A stretch of DNA of 62,566 bases from an uncultured Granulosicoccaceae bacterium (GTDB lineage: Bacteria; Pseudomonadota; Gammaproteobacteria; Granulosicoccales; Granulosicoccaceae): positions 1 to 62,566 of the forward strand of contig CALIHW010000150.1 of NCBI GenBank assembly GCA_938020525.1, read 5' to 3'. Under the pieces are notes generated by a model. It did no database searches. It was not told where the DNA came from and saw nothing but the letters and a program-made list of their open reading frames with translations. Shown piece by piece: positions 35,811 through 44,895 of the stretch; the first letter of the stretch is position 1, and each line of letters starts with the position of its first letter. Position numbers and translations under genes: made by a program.

Positions 35811-37681
35811 CTGCGGCCTTCATACCCAGATGGTTGTTGCCAGCCCCAACCATCGCCATCACTATCTATACAAGCAATACCATCATAGACAGACCCCTGT
35901 GGTAGTACATTAGTAGTCGGGGTACTTACGGGCATCTTACAACTTCTGCCCGGTACACCTTCTGCTTCTTGCCAACCCCAACCATCACCATCTGTGTCAA
36001 TGCAGGGAATACTATCGTAGGCTCCATCGTCTGAATTTGCCCCATTATAGTGAACCGGACCAGTGCCACCAGGCTGATAAGCAGGGTCATTTGTGAGTAT
36101 TATTTTGTCTACCGCGAGTCCATCTTCCCGCATCCACAGATTAACACTGTGGATACCCGCAGAAGGTATAGCCAATGTCGCTCTGCTTCCATCGCGAGTA
36201 GCATTTGACCAATTCCATGAAGCCGGAAATCTGTGTATTTTGTCTGCAGTAGAAGACAAAGAACCATTGAGGCCAGCGTGCACACTGTCACTCTTACCTT
36301 CACCCGAGACAGTGTCACCCCAACCGCGAATCCAAACATACCAGATTCCGGGGTTCTCAAAGTAGGCATAATATCCAACAGACGGGCTAGATGTTGTTCC
36401 GTTGAGATTATCGCCAGAGTCAGGCGTTGATATTATTGAAGCATTATTACTTGATCCACTCAGATTGTTAGTAATCCAAGAGTGAGTATTGGTATTGTGT
36501 ATTGTGTCAAAATATTCAGCTTCCAGAGATATAACATGCCTTTGCGACGGCAACGGTGTTACGGGTGCTTCCACCACCACTACTGGCTCGTCCATCACTA
36601 CTACAGGTGGTTCAATGACAACCTCGGGCTCCTCTATCACCACATCAGGCTCTTCGATGACTACATCGGGCTCGTTGTTACCACCAAGGACGAGTGGCTG
36701 CATCGGTGTGGTTAACGTCAGCTTTGTAGGGAAACGAAAATTTGGTGAACCGCCCGAAGACACAACCAGCTGGTTGTCTATTACTCTCGCCACCGGAGCC
36801 ACCAGTAAACTCGGCAATTGCAAAACGGTATCCCACTTGTTTTTCCTGGGGTCGAAGCGAAAGATTTTATTTCCATTTACCTCTCCACCAACAACATAGA
36901 TCGCGTTCTTATAAACAAATGTAGATGCTTCTGTGTGAGACTGGGCTGTCGGAATACGAGCTTTCGCGGTCCACTTGTTGTTAGCCGGGTTAAAGGCATG
37001 AACCAGATTGACATCCGCCGCCCTTTTGCCGGGGCAGTTATCATGTCCGTACTGGCCGCCGATAGCGTAGATAATTCCATTGTGGACTGCCGTTGAAAAG
37101 TGGTTTCTGGCGTTAGGCATACCAGCCACATTGGTGATGTTTTTCCAACCTGCAGATCTTTGATTCAAATCGAAGACAAAGTGATTGGCAACATCGCATC
37201 TGGCGTTGGCGTCTGTTCCACCAAACCAGTGAATTTTATTATTGACCAGAGCCGCCCCACCCGCAGCCCCCGGTACAGGGAGTTTTGGTCCGCGTGTCCA
37301 CTTTTTTGAATTGAGATTAAATATCCAGACATCAGAAGACACTCTACCGGGATGATTGCCCACTCTGCCACCAATAAACCATGCTTCATTGCCAGTACGA
37401 ACCAGTCCGTTGTGAGTGACCGCATTACCTTGAGATACGGAAGTGCTACCAACCTTTGACCATTTTTTAGAACCTGCATCAAACACCTCTACCGACGGTT
37501 CTATCTTGATGCCCTGCTTGAAGCCGTTAAAGACGAATATGTCGTCGTTGTATTGCACAGCACTCGCCTCGAAACGAACACTGTTCATGCTCGGCAGACT
37601 CTTCCATGTCTGTGAAAATGCACTGATCGGAGCAGAAAGGAGAAATGCTGATGCTAATAGCAGCTTGGGAAATCTGGTCAT
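35798..37681 (-). CDS. Secreted Kelch-repeat protein with C-terminal DGDGWGW modules
   Basis: Exported protein of 627 residues with a signal peptide ending near AFSQ (about residue 24). A beta-propeller of Kelch repeats (about 25-325) follows, with recurring VYGG/FGG and W motifs. Then comes an acidic repeat linker of (E)EPDVVI units (about 335-385), a carbohydrate-binding-like beta domain starting SLEAEYFD (about 395-545), and two 30-residue Cys-bounded modules with the motif CIDxDGDGWGWQ and SC at the end. It probably binds cell-wall or algal glycan outside the cell. Enzyme activity cannot be assigned. The stop codon lies in an 18-bp tandem repeat. Confidence 0.8.
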   Translation of the reverse strand: MTRFPKLLLASAFLLSAPISAFSQTWKSLPSMNSVRFEASAVQYNDDIFVFNGFKQGIKIEPSVEVFDAGSKKWSKVGSTSVSQGNAVTHNGLVRTGNEAWFIGGRVGNHPGRVSSDVWIFNLNSKKWTRGPKLPVPGAAGGAALVNNKIHWFGGTDANARCDVANHFVFDLNQRSAGWKNITNVAGMPNARNHFSTAVHNGIIYAIGGQYGHDNCPGKRAADVNLVHAFNPANNKWTAKARIPTAQSHTEASTFVYKNAIYVVGGEVNGNKIFRFDPRKNKWDTVLQLPSLLVAPVARVIDNQLVVSSGGSPNFRFPTKLTLTTPMQPLVLGGNNEPDVVIEEPDVVIEEPEVVIEPPVVVMDEPVVVVEAPVTPLPSQRHVISLEAEYFDTIHNTNTHSWITNNLSGSSNNASIISTPDSGDNLNGTTSSPSVGYYAYFENPGIWYVWIRGWGDTVSGEGKSDSVHAGLNGSLSSTADKIHRFPASWNWSNATRDGSRATLAIPSAGIHSVNLWMREDGLAVDKIILTNDPAYQPGGTGPVHYNGANSDDGAYDSIPCIDTDGDGWGWQEAEGVPGRSCKMPVSTPTTNVLPQGSVYDGIACIDSDGDGWGWQQPSGYEGRSCRI

Positions 37682-37979
37682 TGGTGTCCTACCTAAGATT
37701 TACAAGCAGGCCATTATTGACAAAATTTCCAAATATGACTCAATGATGTTTCACATTTGCAACAAACGGCATAATAAAGTTTTGGATCGTCTGGTCACTG
37801 CATCACAGAAGCAATGAACTTTGTGATGCATTCATCAAAAGGGTCAAAGTGATATCTCCGTTGTATCGGACGTAACGCACAAGCCAAACACTGTGATGCG
37901 ATAGATCTATTCTCGAATGCAAAAGCATCACAACCAAAAGTAAAAGGAGATAACAACGAAGATCGTCAACGCTTGCGAC

Positions 37980-38924
37980 TTAACCACCAGCAACGCCCTG
38001 TGTATTTACATACAGAGAGTACACAGAAGTACTGGCTGCCATAAACAACCGGTTTCTGTGCAAGCCACCAAAGCAGACATTCGAACAACGCTCCGGCAAA
38101 TCTATACGGCCGATTAGTGTTCCATTCGGATCAAAAACATGAACCCCGTCAAGTCCGTCTTCTCCCATACCCCAGCCGCACCACAGATTGCCGTCGACAT
38201 CGACTCTGAAGCCATCCGGTGTACCTGGCCCTGCATCGATAAGAATTCTTTTATTGGCTAAACCAGATCCGTTTGTCTGAACGTCCAGCGCCAGTATATG
38301 TCTCGGCTCACCTCTGGACTCAACGACATACAAAATTGATTCATCTGGTGAGAAAGCCAACCCGTTGGGTTGATTGATACCTTCTGCAACTACAGAGATA
38401 GTTCCGCTGATATCCACACGATAGACGTTTGACTCAAGCTGTGGTTCTGCTTTGTCACCTTCATAGTGCCCGAGGATGCCAAAGACCGGATCAGTAAACC
38501 AGATTGAACCATCCGACTTACAAACAATATCATTCGGTGAATTAAGCGGTTTACCGCTAAAACTATCGGCTATCACGGTGCAGGTACCATCAATCTCGGT
38601 TCGGACTACGCGCCGGGTAAGATGCTCGCAAGTAAGTAGACGCCCCTGACGGTCGCGCGTGTTTCCGTTGCTGTTATTAGACGGCGTTCTGAAAATACTG
38701 GTTTCACCACTTTGTTCATCCCAACGATATTGAACATTGCCCGGCACATCACTCCAAACCAGCACACGCTGGTCTCCGAACCAGACCGGTCCTTCACACC
38801 ATCTAAAGCCGCTTGCCAATCGCTCAACCTTGGCAAGCTTCAATATATATTGATCGAACTCAGATCTGACTGCGACTACACATGGATCAGGGTAACGCTG
38901 ACTGGGAGCCCACTCGCCATTCAT
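37980..38924 (-). CDS. SMP-30/gluconolactonase-family lactonase
   Basis: Six-bladed beta-propeller hydrolase of 314 residues that opens sugar lactones using a bound divalent metal. Family features are RWCEGPVWF with the metal-binding Glu, NSPNDIVCKSDGSIWFTDP, QPNGLAFSPDESILYVVES and TPDGFRVDVDGNLWCGWG. ATG 38924 is chosen; a GTG five codons earlier is equally open, and neither has a strong ribosome site. It stands alone between two intergenic gaps. It may act on an aldonolactone from sugar oxidation. Confidence 0.85.
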   Translation of the reverse strand: MNGEWAPSQRYPDPCVVAVRSEFDQYILKLAKVERLASGFRWCEGPVWFGDQRVLVWSDVPGNVQYRWDEQSGETSIFRTPSNNSNGNTRDRQGRLLTCEHLTRRVVRTEIDGTCTVIADSFSGKPLNSPNDIVCKSDGSIWFTDPVFGILGHYEGDKAEPQLESNVYRVDISGTISVVAEGINQPNGLAFSPDESILYVVESRGEPRHILALDVQTNGSGLANKRILIDAGPGTPDGFRVDVDGNLWCGWGMGEDGLDGVHVFDPNGTLIGRIDLPERCSNVCFGGLHRNRLFMAASTSVYSLYVNTQGVAGG

Positions 38925-39073
38925 AATATTGAACCACACTACTAAAAGATTAAAGCAATTTTAGCGCGGCTAGAGCTACGATGGTGATCAATTTATAGCT
39001 CCTGACATCAACCGGCAGGCTCAAGGCAGATGAGGCATAATCTCACCACCACCGCCCAAACAAGCACCACTCT

Positions 39074-39844
39074 ATGCCAACCTTAGAAGTACTACAGAGC
39101 GAGCCTCTACTGGCAGGCCTGCTGGTGCTGGCAGCGTTTCTGGTCGGCTTATCCAAAGGCGGACTGCCTATGGTTGCAATGCTCAGCGTGCCACTTCTCT
39201 CTATGCGGATGTCACCATTGGTCGCAGCAGTACTGTTACTTCCAATCTACATTCTCTCAGATGTTGTGGGAGTATACCTGTACCGCCGCGAATACAGTCT
39301 CAAGAATATAAAAGTACTCATGCCTGCCGGGGTGCTCGGTGTCATCATTGGCTGGGCAACGGCATCAATTGTGTCAGATAAAATGGTGACACTATTGATC
39401 GGCATTATGGGTATAACATTTTGCCTCTACACCTGGTCGAAAAGGAAAAATGACAATCCGCCGACGCAACCCACCATTAAAAAAGGCATCTTCTGGGGAA
39501 CATTATCCGGTTTTACCAGCTTTGTAGCCCATGCCGGAGGCCCGCCATTTCAAATTTATATCCTGCCTCAGAAACTACCCAAGATGGTTTTTGCTGGAAC
39601 CACTACCATTGTGTTTGCTGTCGTTAATCTGGCAAAGATAATCCCTTACTCAAATCTTCACCCTTATACAGCCAACACACTTAAAGTCTCTTTGCTGCTT
39701 CTACCCATTGCCGCTATTGGCACCTTCTTAGGGAAGAACCTGATTCAACGTTTACCCGAAAAGTGGTTCTATCTTGCTGTACAAATAGCGCTCTTTAGTT
39801 TATCGATTAAGCTAACGATCGACGCACTGATAGGTGGATTCTAA
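39074..39844 (+). CDS. TauE/SafE-family permease
   Basis: Inner-membrane protein of 256 residues with about eight helices and the family segment GLSKGGLPMVAMLSVPLLS near the N-terminus plus FVAHAGGPPFQIYILP in the second half. Homologues export sulfite, sulfoacetate or other organosulfur anions. With APS reductase and sulfatases in the same window, sulfite or sulfate-linked export is plausible, but it is not in an operon with them. Confidence 0.85.
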   Translation: MPTLEVLQSEPLLAGLLVLAAFLVGLSKGGLPMVAMLSVPLLSMRMSPLVAAVLLLPIYILSDVVGVYLYRREYSLKNIKVLMPAGVLGVIIGWATASIVSDKMVTLLIGIMGITFCLYTWSKRKNDNPPTQPTIKKGIFWGTLSGFTSFVAHAGGPPFQIYILPQKLPKMVFAGTTTIVFAVVNLAKIIPYSNLHPYTANTLKVSLLLLPIAAIGTFLGKNLIQRLPEKWFYLAVQIALFSLSIKLTIDALIGGF

Positions 39845-39870
39845 ATAAATGCTAAAAATCATCCACACCA

Positions 39871-40028
39871 GTTACTCTCCCTATGGGAGAGTCCAATGCG
39901 TTGTTTGCATTGGGAGAGGGATACTTTTGGCAATAAATTCAAAGTTTAAGCTCGAAGTCTTATTGAGCATCTGATACACCCCTCTTCCGGCGCAAACCAC
40001 GCACCGGATTCTCCCCGGGGAGAATGAC
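39871..40028. repeat. Structured intergenic repeat, copy B (MITE/REP-like)
   Basis: This diverged copy of the element at 150-286 has imperfect terminal inverted repeats GTTACTCTCCC (39871-39881) and GGGAGAATGAC (40018-40028), matching at 9 of 11 positions. Hairpins in order: ACTCTCCC/GGGAGAGT with loop TAT; CCAATGC/GCATTGG with loop GTTGTTT (39893-39913); CCGG/CCGG; and an 18-bp perfect palindrome starting ATTCTCCCC. About 30 of 38 bases match copy A around the GTTGTTTGC core. It separates the TauE and HMGL genes. Confidence 0.6.
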
Positions 40029-40074
40029 AAAAGCGAGGCTGGCACGACACCAGTCAGCCACCAACACTATCGCA

Positions 40075-41292
40075 CTAAGCCGCAGCGCTCCTGACTTCAC
40101 TCACAATGGACTTGAACTCGTCATCATCCAGGAAATCGCGCTTTTCAATTCCCTTCTGCTTTACACGCGTAAGCATCTCAGAGATAAGATCATCTTCGGC
40201 TTCACCAAGGCCCAGTTCACCAAGCTTGTAGACGATAGACGCCTTACCACTTTTCTTACCGAGTACAACCTCACCACTACGCCCGGTTAACTCAGGGTGA
40301 GTGCCAAACATAACAAGTGGATCTTCCATCACGTACTGAATACCAATACCAGACTCACGGATAAAGTTACCATGGCCAAGCACTGGCTTATTGCGTGCAA
40401 TTGGAATATTCGACAAAGACGACAACAGATCACCAAGCTCAGGCAGCTTGTCGAACCGGTAGCCAGTCTCGTATCCGTAAAGCAAATCGAGACCCAGCAT
40501 TAGTTCTTCAAGTGCTGCATTACCTGTGCGTTCTCCCAGACCATTACCACAGCTGTGTACGCATTCTGCACCCGCAGTAACCGCTGCGAGTTCTGTGGCT
40601 ACACCCATACCGAAATCGTTGTGGGTATGAATCTCAATTGGCAAGCCAGTCATGTCTTTGACCCAGCGCACCATATACTTGATTGCTTCAGGAGTGGCAC
40701 AGCCCATAGTATCCACAATACCGATTGAATCAGGCATAGACTCGTTGGTGATACCTTTACACAGATTGGTCAGATCCTCTTCTCTGGCTCTGGTAGTGTC
40801 ATACGGAAAGAAAACCGTGTACAACCCCTGCTCTTTCGCATAGTTGATGACTTCTTTACTTTTATTAAAGACATCTTCCCAGGTCCAGCCAAACTGAGTA
40901 ACGAGCTTCGGGTAACCAATAGGCACTTCGATGATGACACCATCTGCTCCGCACTCCAGCGCCATATCGATGTCCTGCTTCATCGCACGTGCAAAAGTAA
41001 AGATCTTTGAATTTAAACCAAGCTTTGAAATCTCTTTGATTGCCTCGGCATCCTGAGGCGATACAGCAGGCATTCCCGCTTCAATTCTCTCTACACCAAC
41101 CTCACTCAGCTTACTGGCAATTTTAATTTTGTCGTCAATTGAAAACACAACACCGGGTGTCTGCTCCCCGTCGCGCAGAGTGGCGTCGTGAATCTCAACC
41201 TTCGGAGGCAGCTCCAGTTCCCGTCTAACTTCTGCTTTGAAGTTGTAGGGGCTAACCCACCATTTACCGTCAACTGAATGTGTTTCGCGCAC
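40075..41292 (-). CDS. HMGL-family enzyme (homocitrate/isopropylmalate synthase-like)
   Basis: TIM-barrel acyltransferase or lyase of 405 residues. Landmarks are HDATLRDGEQTPGV (35-48), with the catalytic Arg and metal Asp, and ETHTHND-like IEIHTHNDFGMG with the metal His pair, plus HSCGNGLGERTGNA. The family joins acetyl-CoA to 2-oxoacids (homocitrate, citramalate, isopropylmalate synthases) or cleaves HMG-CoA. The leucine regulatory domain is absent, so it is not LeuA. The GTG start has GGGAGG eight bases upstream. It is divergent from the FCD regulator and probably part of the same catabolic set. Confidence 0.82.
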   Translation of the reverse strand: MRETHSVDGKWWVSPYNFKAEVRRELELPPKVEIHDATLRDGEQTPGVVFSIDDKIKIASKLSEVGVERIEAGMPAVSPQDAEAIKEISKLGLNSKIFTFARAMKQDIDMALECGADGVIIEVPIGYPKLVTQFGWTWEDVFNKSKEVINYAKEQGLYTVFFPYDTTRAREEDLTNLCKGITNESMPDSIGIVDTMGCATPEAIKYMVRWVKDMTGLPIEIHTHNDFGMGVATELAAVTAGAECVHSCGNGLGERTGNAALEELMLGLDLLYGYETGYRFDKLPELGDLLSSLSNIPIARNKPVLGHGNFIRESGIGIQYVMEDPLVMFGTHPELTGRSGEVVLGKKSGKASIVYKLGELGLGEAEDDLISEMLTRVKQKGIEKRDFLDDDEFKSIVSEVRSAAA

Positions 41293-41363
41293 TGTGAGTG
41301 CCTCCCGTGTTGTTAAACAAGAACCAAGTGGTTTTTATCATAGATTTTTCCACTTCTCAATAA

Positions 41364-41375
41364 AATAACGATATT
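41364..41375. promoter_or_regulatory. Palindrome shared with 47252, likely operator
   Basis: AATAACGATATT lies between the divergent HMGL-family and GntR genes, 31 bp before the GntR start. It differs at one base from the perfect palindrome AATATCGATATT at 47252-47263 in another divergent promoter region of the same cluster. This suggests one regulator, most simply the adjacent FCD protein. Confidence 0.45.
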
Positions 41376-41406
41376 ATAGTCATGCGTTTTTGTATCATGG
41401 ATAACG

Positions 41407-42078
41407 ATGACCAACAAAAAAGACAACGATACTTCTGTAGCTCAATCAACCACGCAGCGAGCCTACCTGGCCCTGCGCGATGCAATACTTTCCGGTGAGA
41501 TTGCACCCGGTGAAAAACTTAAAGTCGAAACCCTTAAAAACACTTACTCAACCGGTGCATCACCCGTTCGAGAAGCGTTAAGCCTGCTCACCTCTGACCA
41601 ACTTGTCGAGAGACGAGACCAGCGTGGCTTTCGTGTTGCACAAGCAAGCAAAGATCAATTCGAAGAGATCCTTAATCTGCGTTGCAAACTGGAAGACCTA
41701 GCACTACGCACCAGCTTTGTAAAAGGTTCGAAGCAGTGGGAAGACGAACTCGTTCTCTCACACCACCACATGTGTCGCGTCTACAATGAACCTGCCAAGG
41801 TCTTTGAAGAACATCATAAGTCTTTTCACATGGCGTTAATCTCTGCTTGCGATTCTCCTATTTTGTTGCGTTTCTGTGACCAGCTGTACTCATTAAACGT
41901 ACGCTACCGAAATCTTGCGGGCAAATCCAAAGGCTATGCCAAGCGTGATGTTGCTGAAGAACATAAAGACATCTTTGACGCTGCAATTGATCGCGATGCA
42001 GATCGTGCCTCTGAACTTCTTGCTTCGCACTACCGCACCACAGGCAATTACCTGGTCGACTTACTGGCTATCTCTTAG
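41407..42078 (+). CDS. GntR-family regulator, FadR/FCD subgroup
   Basis: Regulator of 223 residues with an N-terminal winged helix (about 20-80; KNTYSTGASPVREALSLL) and an FCD ligand domain with the characteristic HHMCRV and HKSFH metal-site His residues. Its end overlaps the convergent dioxygenase gene by 18 bp. It probably controls the divergent HMGL gene and the dioxygenase-TRAP genes in response to an organic acid. Confidence 0.9.
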   Translation: MTNKKDNDTSVAQSTTQRAYLALRDAILSGEIAPGEKLKVETLKNTYSTGASPVREALSLLTSDQLVERRDQRGFRVAQASKDQFEEILNLRCKLEDLALRTSFVKGSKQWEDELVLSHHHMCRVYNEPAKVFEEHHKSFHMALISACDSPILLRFCDQLYSLNVRYRNLAGKSKGYAKRDVAEEHKDIFDAAIDRDADRASELLASHYRTTGNYLVDLLAIS

Positions 42079-42933
42079 CAACTTAAAATCAAAATCCACT
42101 CGCAGGTACTCACCTGGTACTTTGCCTGACAATTCAAATCCATCCGGGAAAGAACCGGCAGCCTGTTTTTCATAACGCATAACAAGATCATCCCGCACAC
42201 CGAATACCGTATCTTGATCAAGATACGGATCATCATCCGGGAAGACTTCAGTCACCACAGACTTACAGCCTTTTGCATGAGCAATAAAGTGCAAGTGCGA
42301 AGGCCGCCACGGGTGACGGCCCGCTGCATCCAGAATCTTACCCACCGGGCCGTCACTAGGCACCGTGTAGCTCACCGGCTTAACCGTTGTGAATGCATAA
42401 CGACCCGCTTTATCCGTAGTCATGAGTGCATGAAACGAATGAATATCCTGCTCATCATCCTGGCTCGAATACAAGCCGTTCGGAGCCGTCTGCCATATAT
42501 CCAATGTTGCACCTTCGAGAGGCTTGCCGTCAGTATCGTATACGTAGCCCTCTACCAACAATACATCACCTTCGTAATCCCCTTTCATGTCGGCACCAAT
42601 CGCCAGCGGCGGAGGATTGGAAACATGGAAGGGCCCAAGCACAGAAGAGCTTGTGGCCTCAGGCACCGAGTGGATCATATCCACGAGTGAAGACAATCCC
42701 ATGACATCAGATAACAATACAAACTCATTGCGCTCTGGCGTGGTGATCTTGCCTGCCCATTCTATAAGCTCCAGGCCTTTTCGCCACTCATCGTGTGTCA
42801 GCTGGGTTTCCTTAGCAAATTCATGCAGATGTCGAGCAAGACTGGTAAGGATTTCCCTAACCCGCGGATCGGTGTCTTCGCCAAGATAGCCTGCGAAAAC
42901 ATCGGTTATATTGTCTTTGGTTACATTACGCAC
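42061..42933 (-). CDS. Intradiol ring-cleavage dioxygenase
   Basis: Non-haem Fe(III) enzyme of 290 residues that opens a catechol-type ring between the two hydroxyls. The iron ligands are visible: Y155 (NGLYSS), Y189 (VSYTVPSDGP), H213 and H215 (RPSHLHF). The N-terminal helical dimerisation domain (about 1-100) places it with catechol or hydroxyquinol 1,2-dioxygenases rather than protocatechuate dioxygenase. It lies 9 bp before the TRAP dctM gene on the same strand, so the importer may bring in the aromatic substrate or its precursor. Confidence 0.9.
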   Translation of the reverse strand: MRNVTKDNITDVFAGYLGEDTDPRVREILTSLARHLHEFAKETQLTHDEWRKGLELIEWAGKITTPERNEFVLLSDVMGLSSLVDMIHSVPEATSSSVLGPFHVSNPPPLAIGADMKGDYEGDVLLVEGYVYDTDGKPLEGATLDIWQTAPNGLYSSQDDEQDIHSFHALMTTDKAGRYAFTTVKPVSYTVPSDGPVGKILDAAGRHPWRPSHLHFIAHAKGCKSVVTEVFPDDDPYLDQDTVFGVRDDLVMRYEKQAAGSFPDGFELSGKVPGEYLRVDFDFKLLRDSQ

Positions 42934-42942
42934 GGTTAAGTC

Positions 42943-44250
42943 CTACCTTAGAATACCGGTGCTTAAAGATGGAAACTTAATTAAAAGTATCAGTACCAGC
43001 AGCATCACGAAAGCAAACGGTAGCGCCCCTAAAAATACATCTTTAAGTTTTATTCGATCATCATTGAGTGTTGATTTAATAACAAAACAACTAATGCCAA
43101 GCGGCGGAGTTAACAGGCCGATCTCAGCACCTACCACGGTCACGATGCCGAACCACACCGGACTCAATCCCATGGATTCGATGATTGGTAAAAATAACGG
43201 CACCACTATCAGAATAATCGATGCAGTATCCAATAAGGTTCCGAGAAACAGCATCAGACAAACGTAGATAACCATGATCATCACAAAACTGAACTGGTTA
43301 CTGGCAATAATATCGCCGAGTTCATTCGGCAAAGCAGCAAGACCCAGCATTCGGCTGTAGATTGAAGCCGCAGTAATCAAAAACAAAATCGCAGCTGTTA
43401 TATGCCCGGTTTCAATTAATGCCTCCCAAAAAGTCCTAAGCGTCATTCGACCACGCAAAAAGGCAATGAGTAAACCCACAGTAGCACCAGCGGCACCTGC
43501 TTCTACCGGTGACAGCCAGCCGGTGTAGATACCACCTAGCACCACAAGAATCAGGAACACTAAAGGCAATGTCTTTATAGCAACCGTACCGGCACTCATC
43601 GGTTCGTAGTCTTCAGCCGGTTTGCCGCCAACAAAATTTGGAAAGAACTTTCCTGCAAACGCAATCGCGCCAATATAGGCGACGGCCAACATTAAGCCTG
43701 GAACAATACCGGCTAAAAACATATCGCCAACTGATTGTTCGGCAACAAAGGAATAGATGATCAACATCGCAGATGGAGGTATGATCATACCGAGCACAGA
43801 TGAACCAGCAACAACTCCAACCGCAAAACGCGGGTTGTACTCATAGCGTTGCATCTGCGGCACTGCAACCGTTGCGAAAACCGAAGCTGACGCAATAGAA
43901 GATCCGGTCACTGCTGCAAAGACAGCATTGGCACCAACCGTCGCCATACCAATACCGCCTTTAATCTTGCGAAAGCCGGCATTCATCACGTCGTAGACGT
44001 CACTTCCCAGCCCGGCTTTGGATACAACAATGCCCATAAAGGTAAACAGAGGCACGGTTGCAAAGGTATATTCCATCACGCTGTCACTTAGCGCGATTTT
44101 CAACAGGTTCATGGCAAGATCGAAGTTATCCCGCATCAACCAGATAGAAACAAAAGACACAACGCCAAGTGCTATCGGAATATAAACACCGAGATAGATC
44201 AATGTGACGATGGCAGCTACCGACAGTAACCCGATTTCAATCGGCGTCAT
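42943..44250 (-). CDS. TRAP transporter large permease DctM
   Basis: Large TRAP permease of 435 residues with about 12 helices; landmarks are ATVPLFTFMGIVVSKAG, ITSSIASASVFATVAVP-like VTGSSIASASVF, and MIIPPSAMLIIYS. Its start overlaps the dctQ stop (ATGA). The dioxygenase follows after 9 bp, making a single unit dctP-dctQ-dctM-dioxygenase. Confidence 0.92.
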   Translation of the reverse strand: MTPIEIGLLSVAAIVTLIYLGVYIPIALGVVSFVSIWLMRDNFDLAMNLLKIALSDSVMEYTFATVPLFTFMGIVVSKAGLGSDVYDVMNAGFRKIKGGIGMATVGANAVFAAVTGSSIASASVFATVAVPQMQRYEYNPRFAVGVVAGSSVLGMIIPPSAMLIIYSFVAEQSVGDMFLAGIVPGLMLAVAYIGAIAFAGKFFPNFVGGKPAEDYEPMSAGTVAIKTLPLVFLILVVLGGIYTGWLSPVEAGAAGATVGLLIAFLRGRMTLRTFWEALIETGHITAAILFLITAASIYSRMLGLAALPNELGDIIASNQFSFVMIMVIYVCLMLFLGTLLDTASIILIVVPLFLPIIESMGLSPVWFGIVTVVGAEIGLLTPPLGISCFVIKSTLNDDRIKLKDVFLGALPFAFVMLLVLILLIKFPSLSTGILR

Positions 44251-44804
44251 GTTACTTCACCACTTCTGCTTACAACGGTAGACGAGGAACCGGATACCAT
44301 TTCAGGCTCTGGTAATAGAACTTTCAAAGCAAACAGCAAGCTGCACATCACGGCACTGACAAATATAACCAGCTTGATTGGCCACCACGGTGCAGTAAAA
44401 ACACCAGGTACGCCGAAGTAATCCCTGGTTTCAAACATCTCGACAAATTCAGGCCAGATGGCTATCGAGATCAGAACCATAAAAACACATGCAACCAGAT
44501 TGATCAGTTTATTCAGGTACTTTTTCACGGTGGGCCAGCGGTTACCAGCCATAGACAAAAAACCGTCAGAGCGGGTCAGTCGATTTACCCTAACCACATC
44601 CGGCAGTTGCAAAAAAACAATCAACACCATCGAAAACTGCACTAACTCGACAGCCCCATGAAACGGCTTATTAAAAAAGCCGCGCGCCACAACGTCATAG
44701 TTAACGACCATGACAAGCGCCAATACCACCAGTGTGCCGATGGCATTGGCTAGCATCGCAACTCGACTAACAGCGCTATCGATGTGTCTGAGTAGACCGA
44801 TCAT
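44247..44804 (-). CDS. TRAP transporter small permease DctQ
   Basis: Small TRAP membrane subunit of 185 residues with four helices; VNYDVVARGFFNKPFHGAVE is the typical DctQ motif. The start is set at ATG 44804. A GTG at 44861 is in frame but lies inside the hairpin 44845-44867 and would add an atypical leader. It overlaps dctM by 4 bp. Confidence 0.82.
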   Translation of the reverse strand: MIGLLRHIDSAVSRVAMLANAIGTLVVLALVMVVNYDVVARGFFNKPFHGAVELVQFSMVLIVFLQLPDVVRVNRLTRSDGFLSMAGNRWPTVKKYLNKLINLVACVFMVLISIAIWPEFVEMFETRDYFGVPGVFTAPWWPIKLVIFVSAVMCSLLFALKVLLPEPEMVSGSSSTVVSRSGEVT

Positions 44805-44844
44805 TTTTTTAAGGGATTTTGAAGAGGCCGAAATAAGGGGAATC

Positions 44845-44867
44845 AGGGCGGTGTTGATCACCGCCCT
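44845..44867 (-). terminator. Hairpin between dctP and dctQ
   Basis: AGGGCGGTG and CACCGCCCT form a perfect 9-bp stem around a 5-nt loop, 29 bp after the dctP stop on the minus strand. No T-run follows. It has the same position as the hairpins after the other binding-protein genes in the window. Confidence 0.65.
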
Positions 44868-44895
44868 GCCGATAACTACTTAGAAAGTCAGCTTG

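Noticed and set aside
35798-35817. Read-through extension of the Kelch protein past its stop
   Set aside because: Repeated stop codons follow in frame in the tandem units, so read-through would gain only a few residues.
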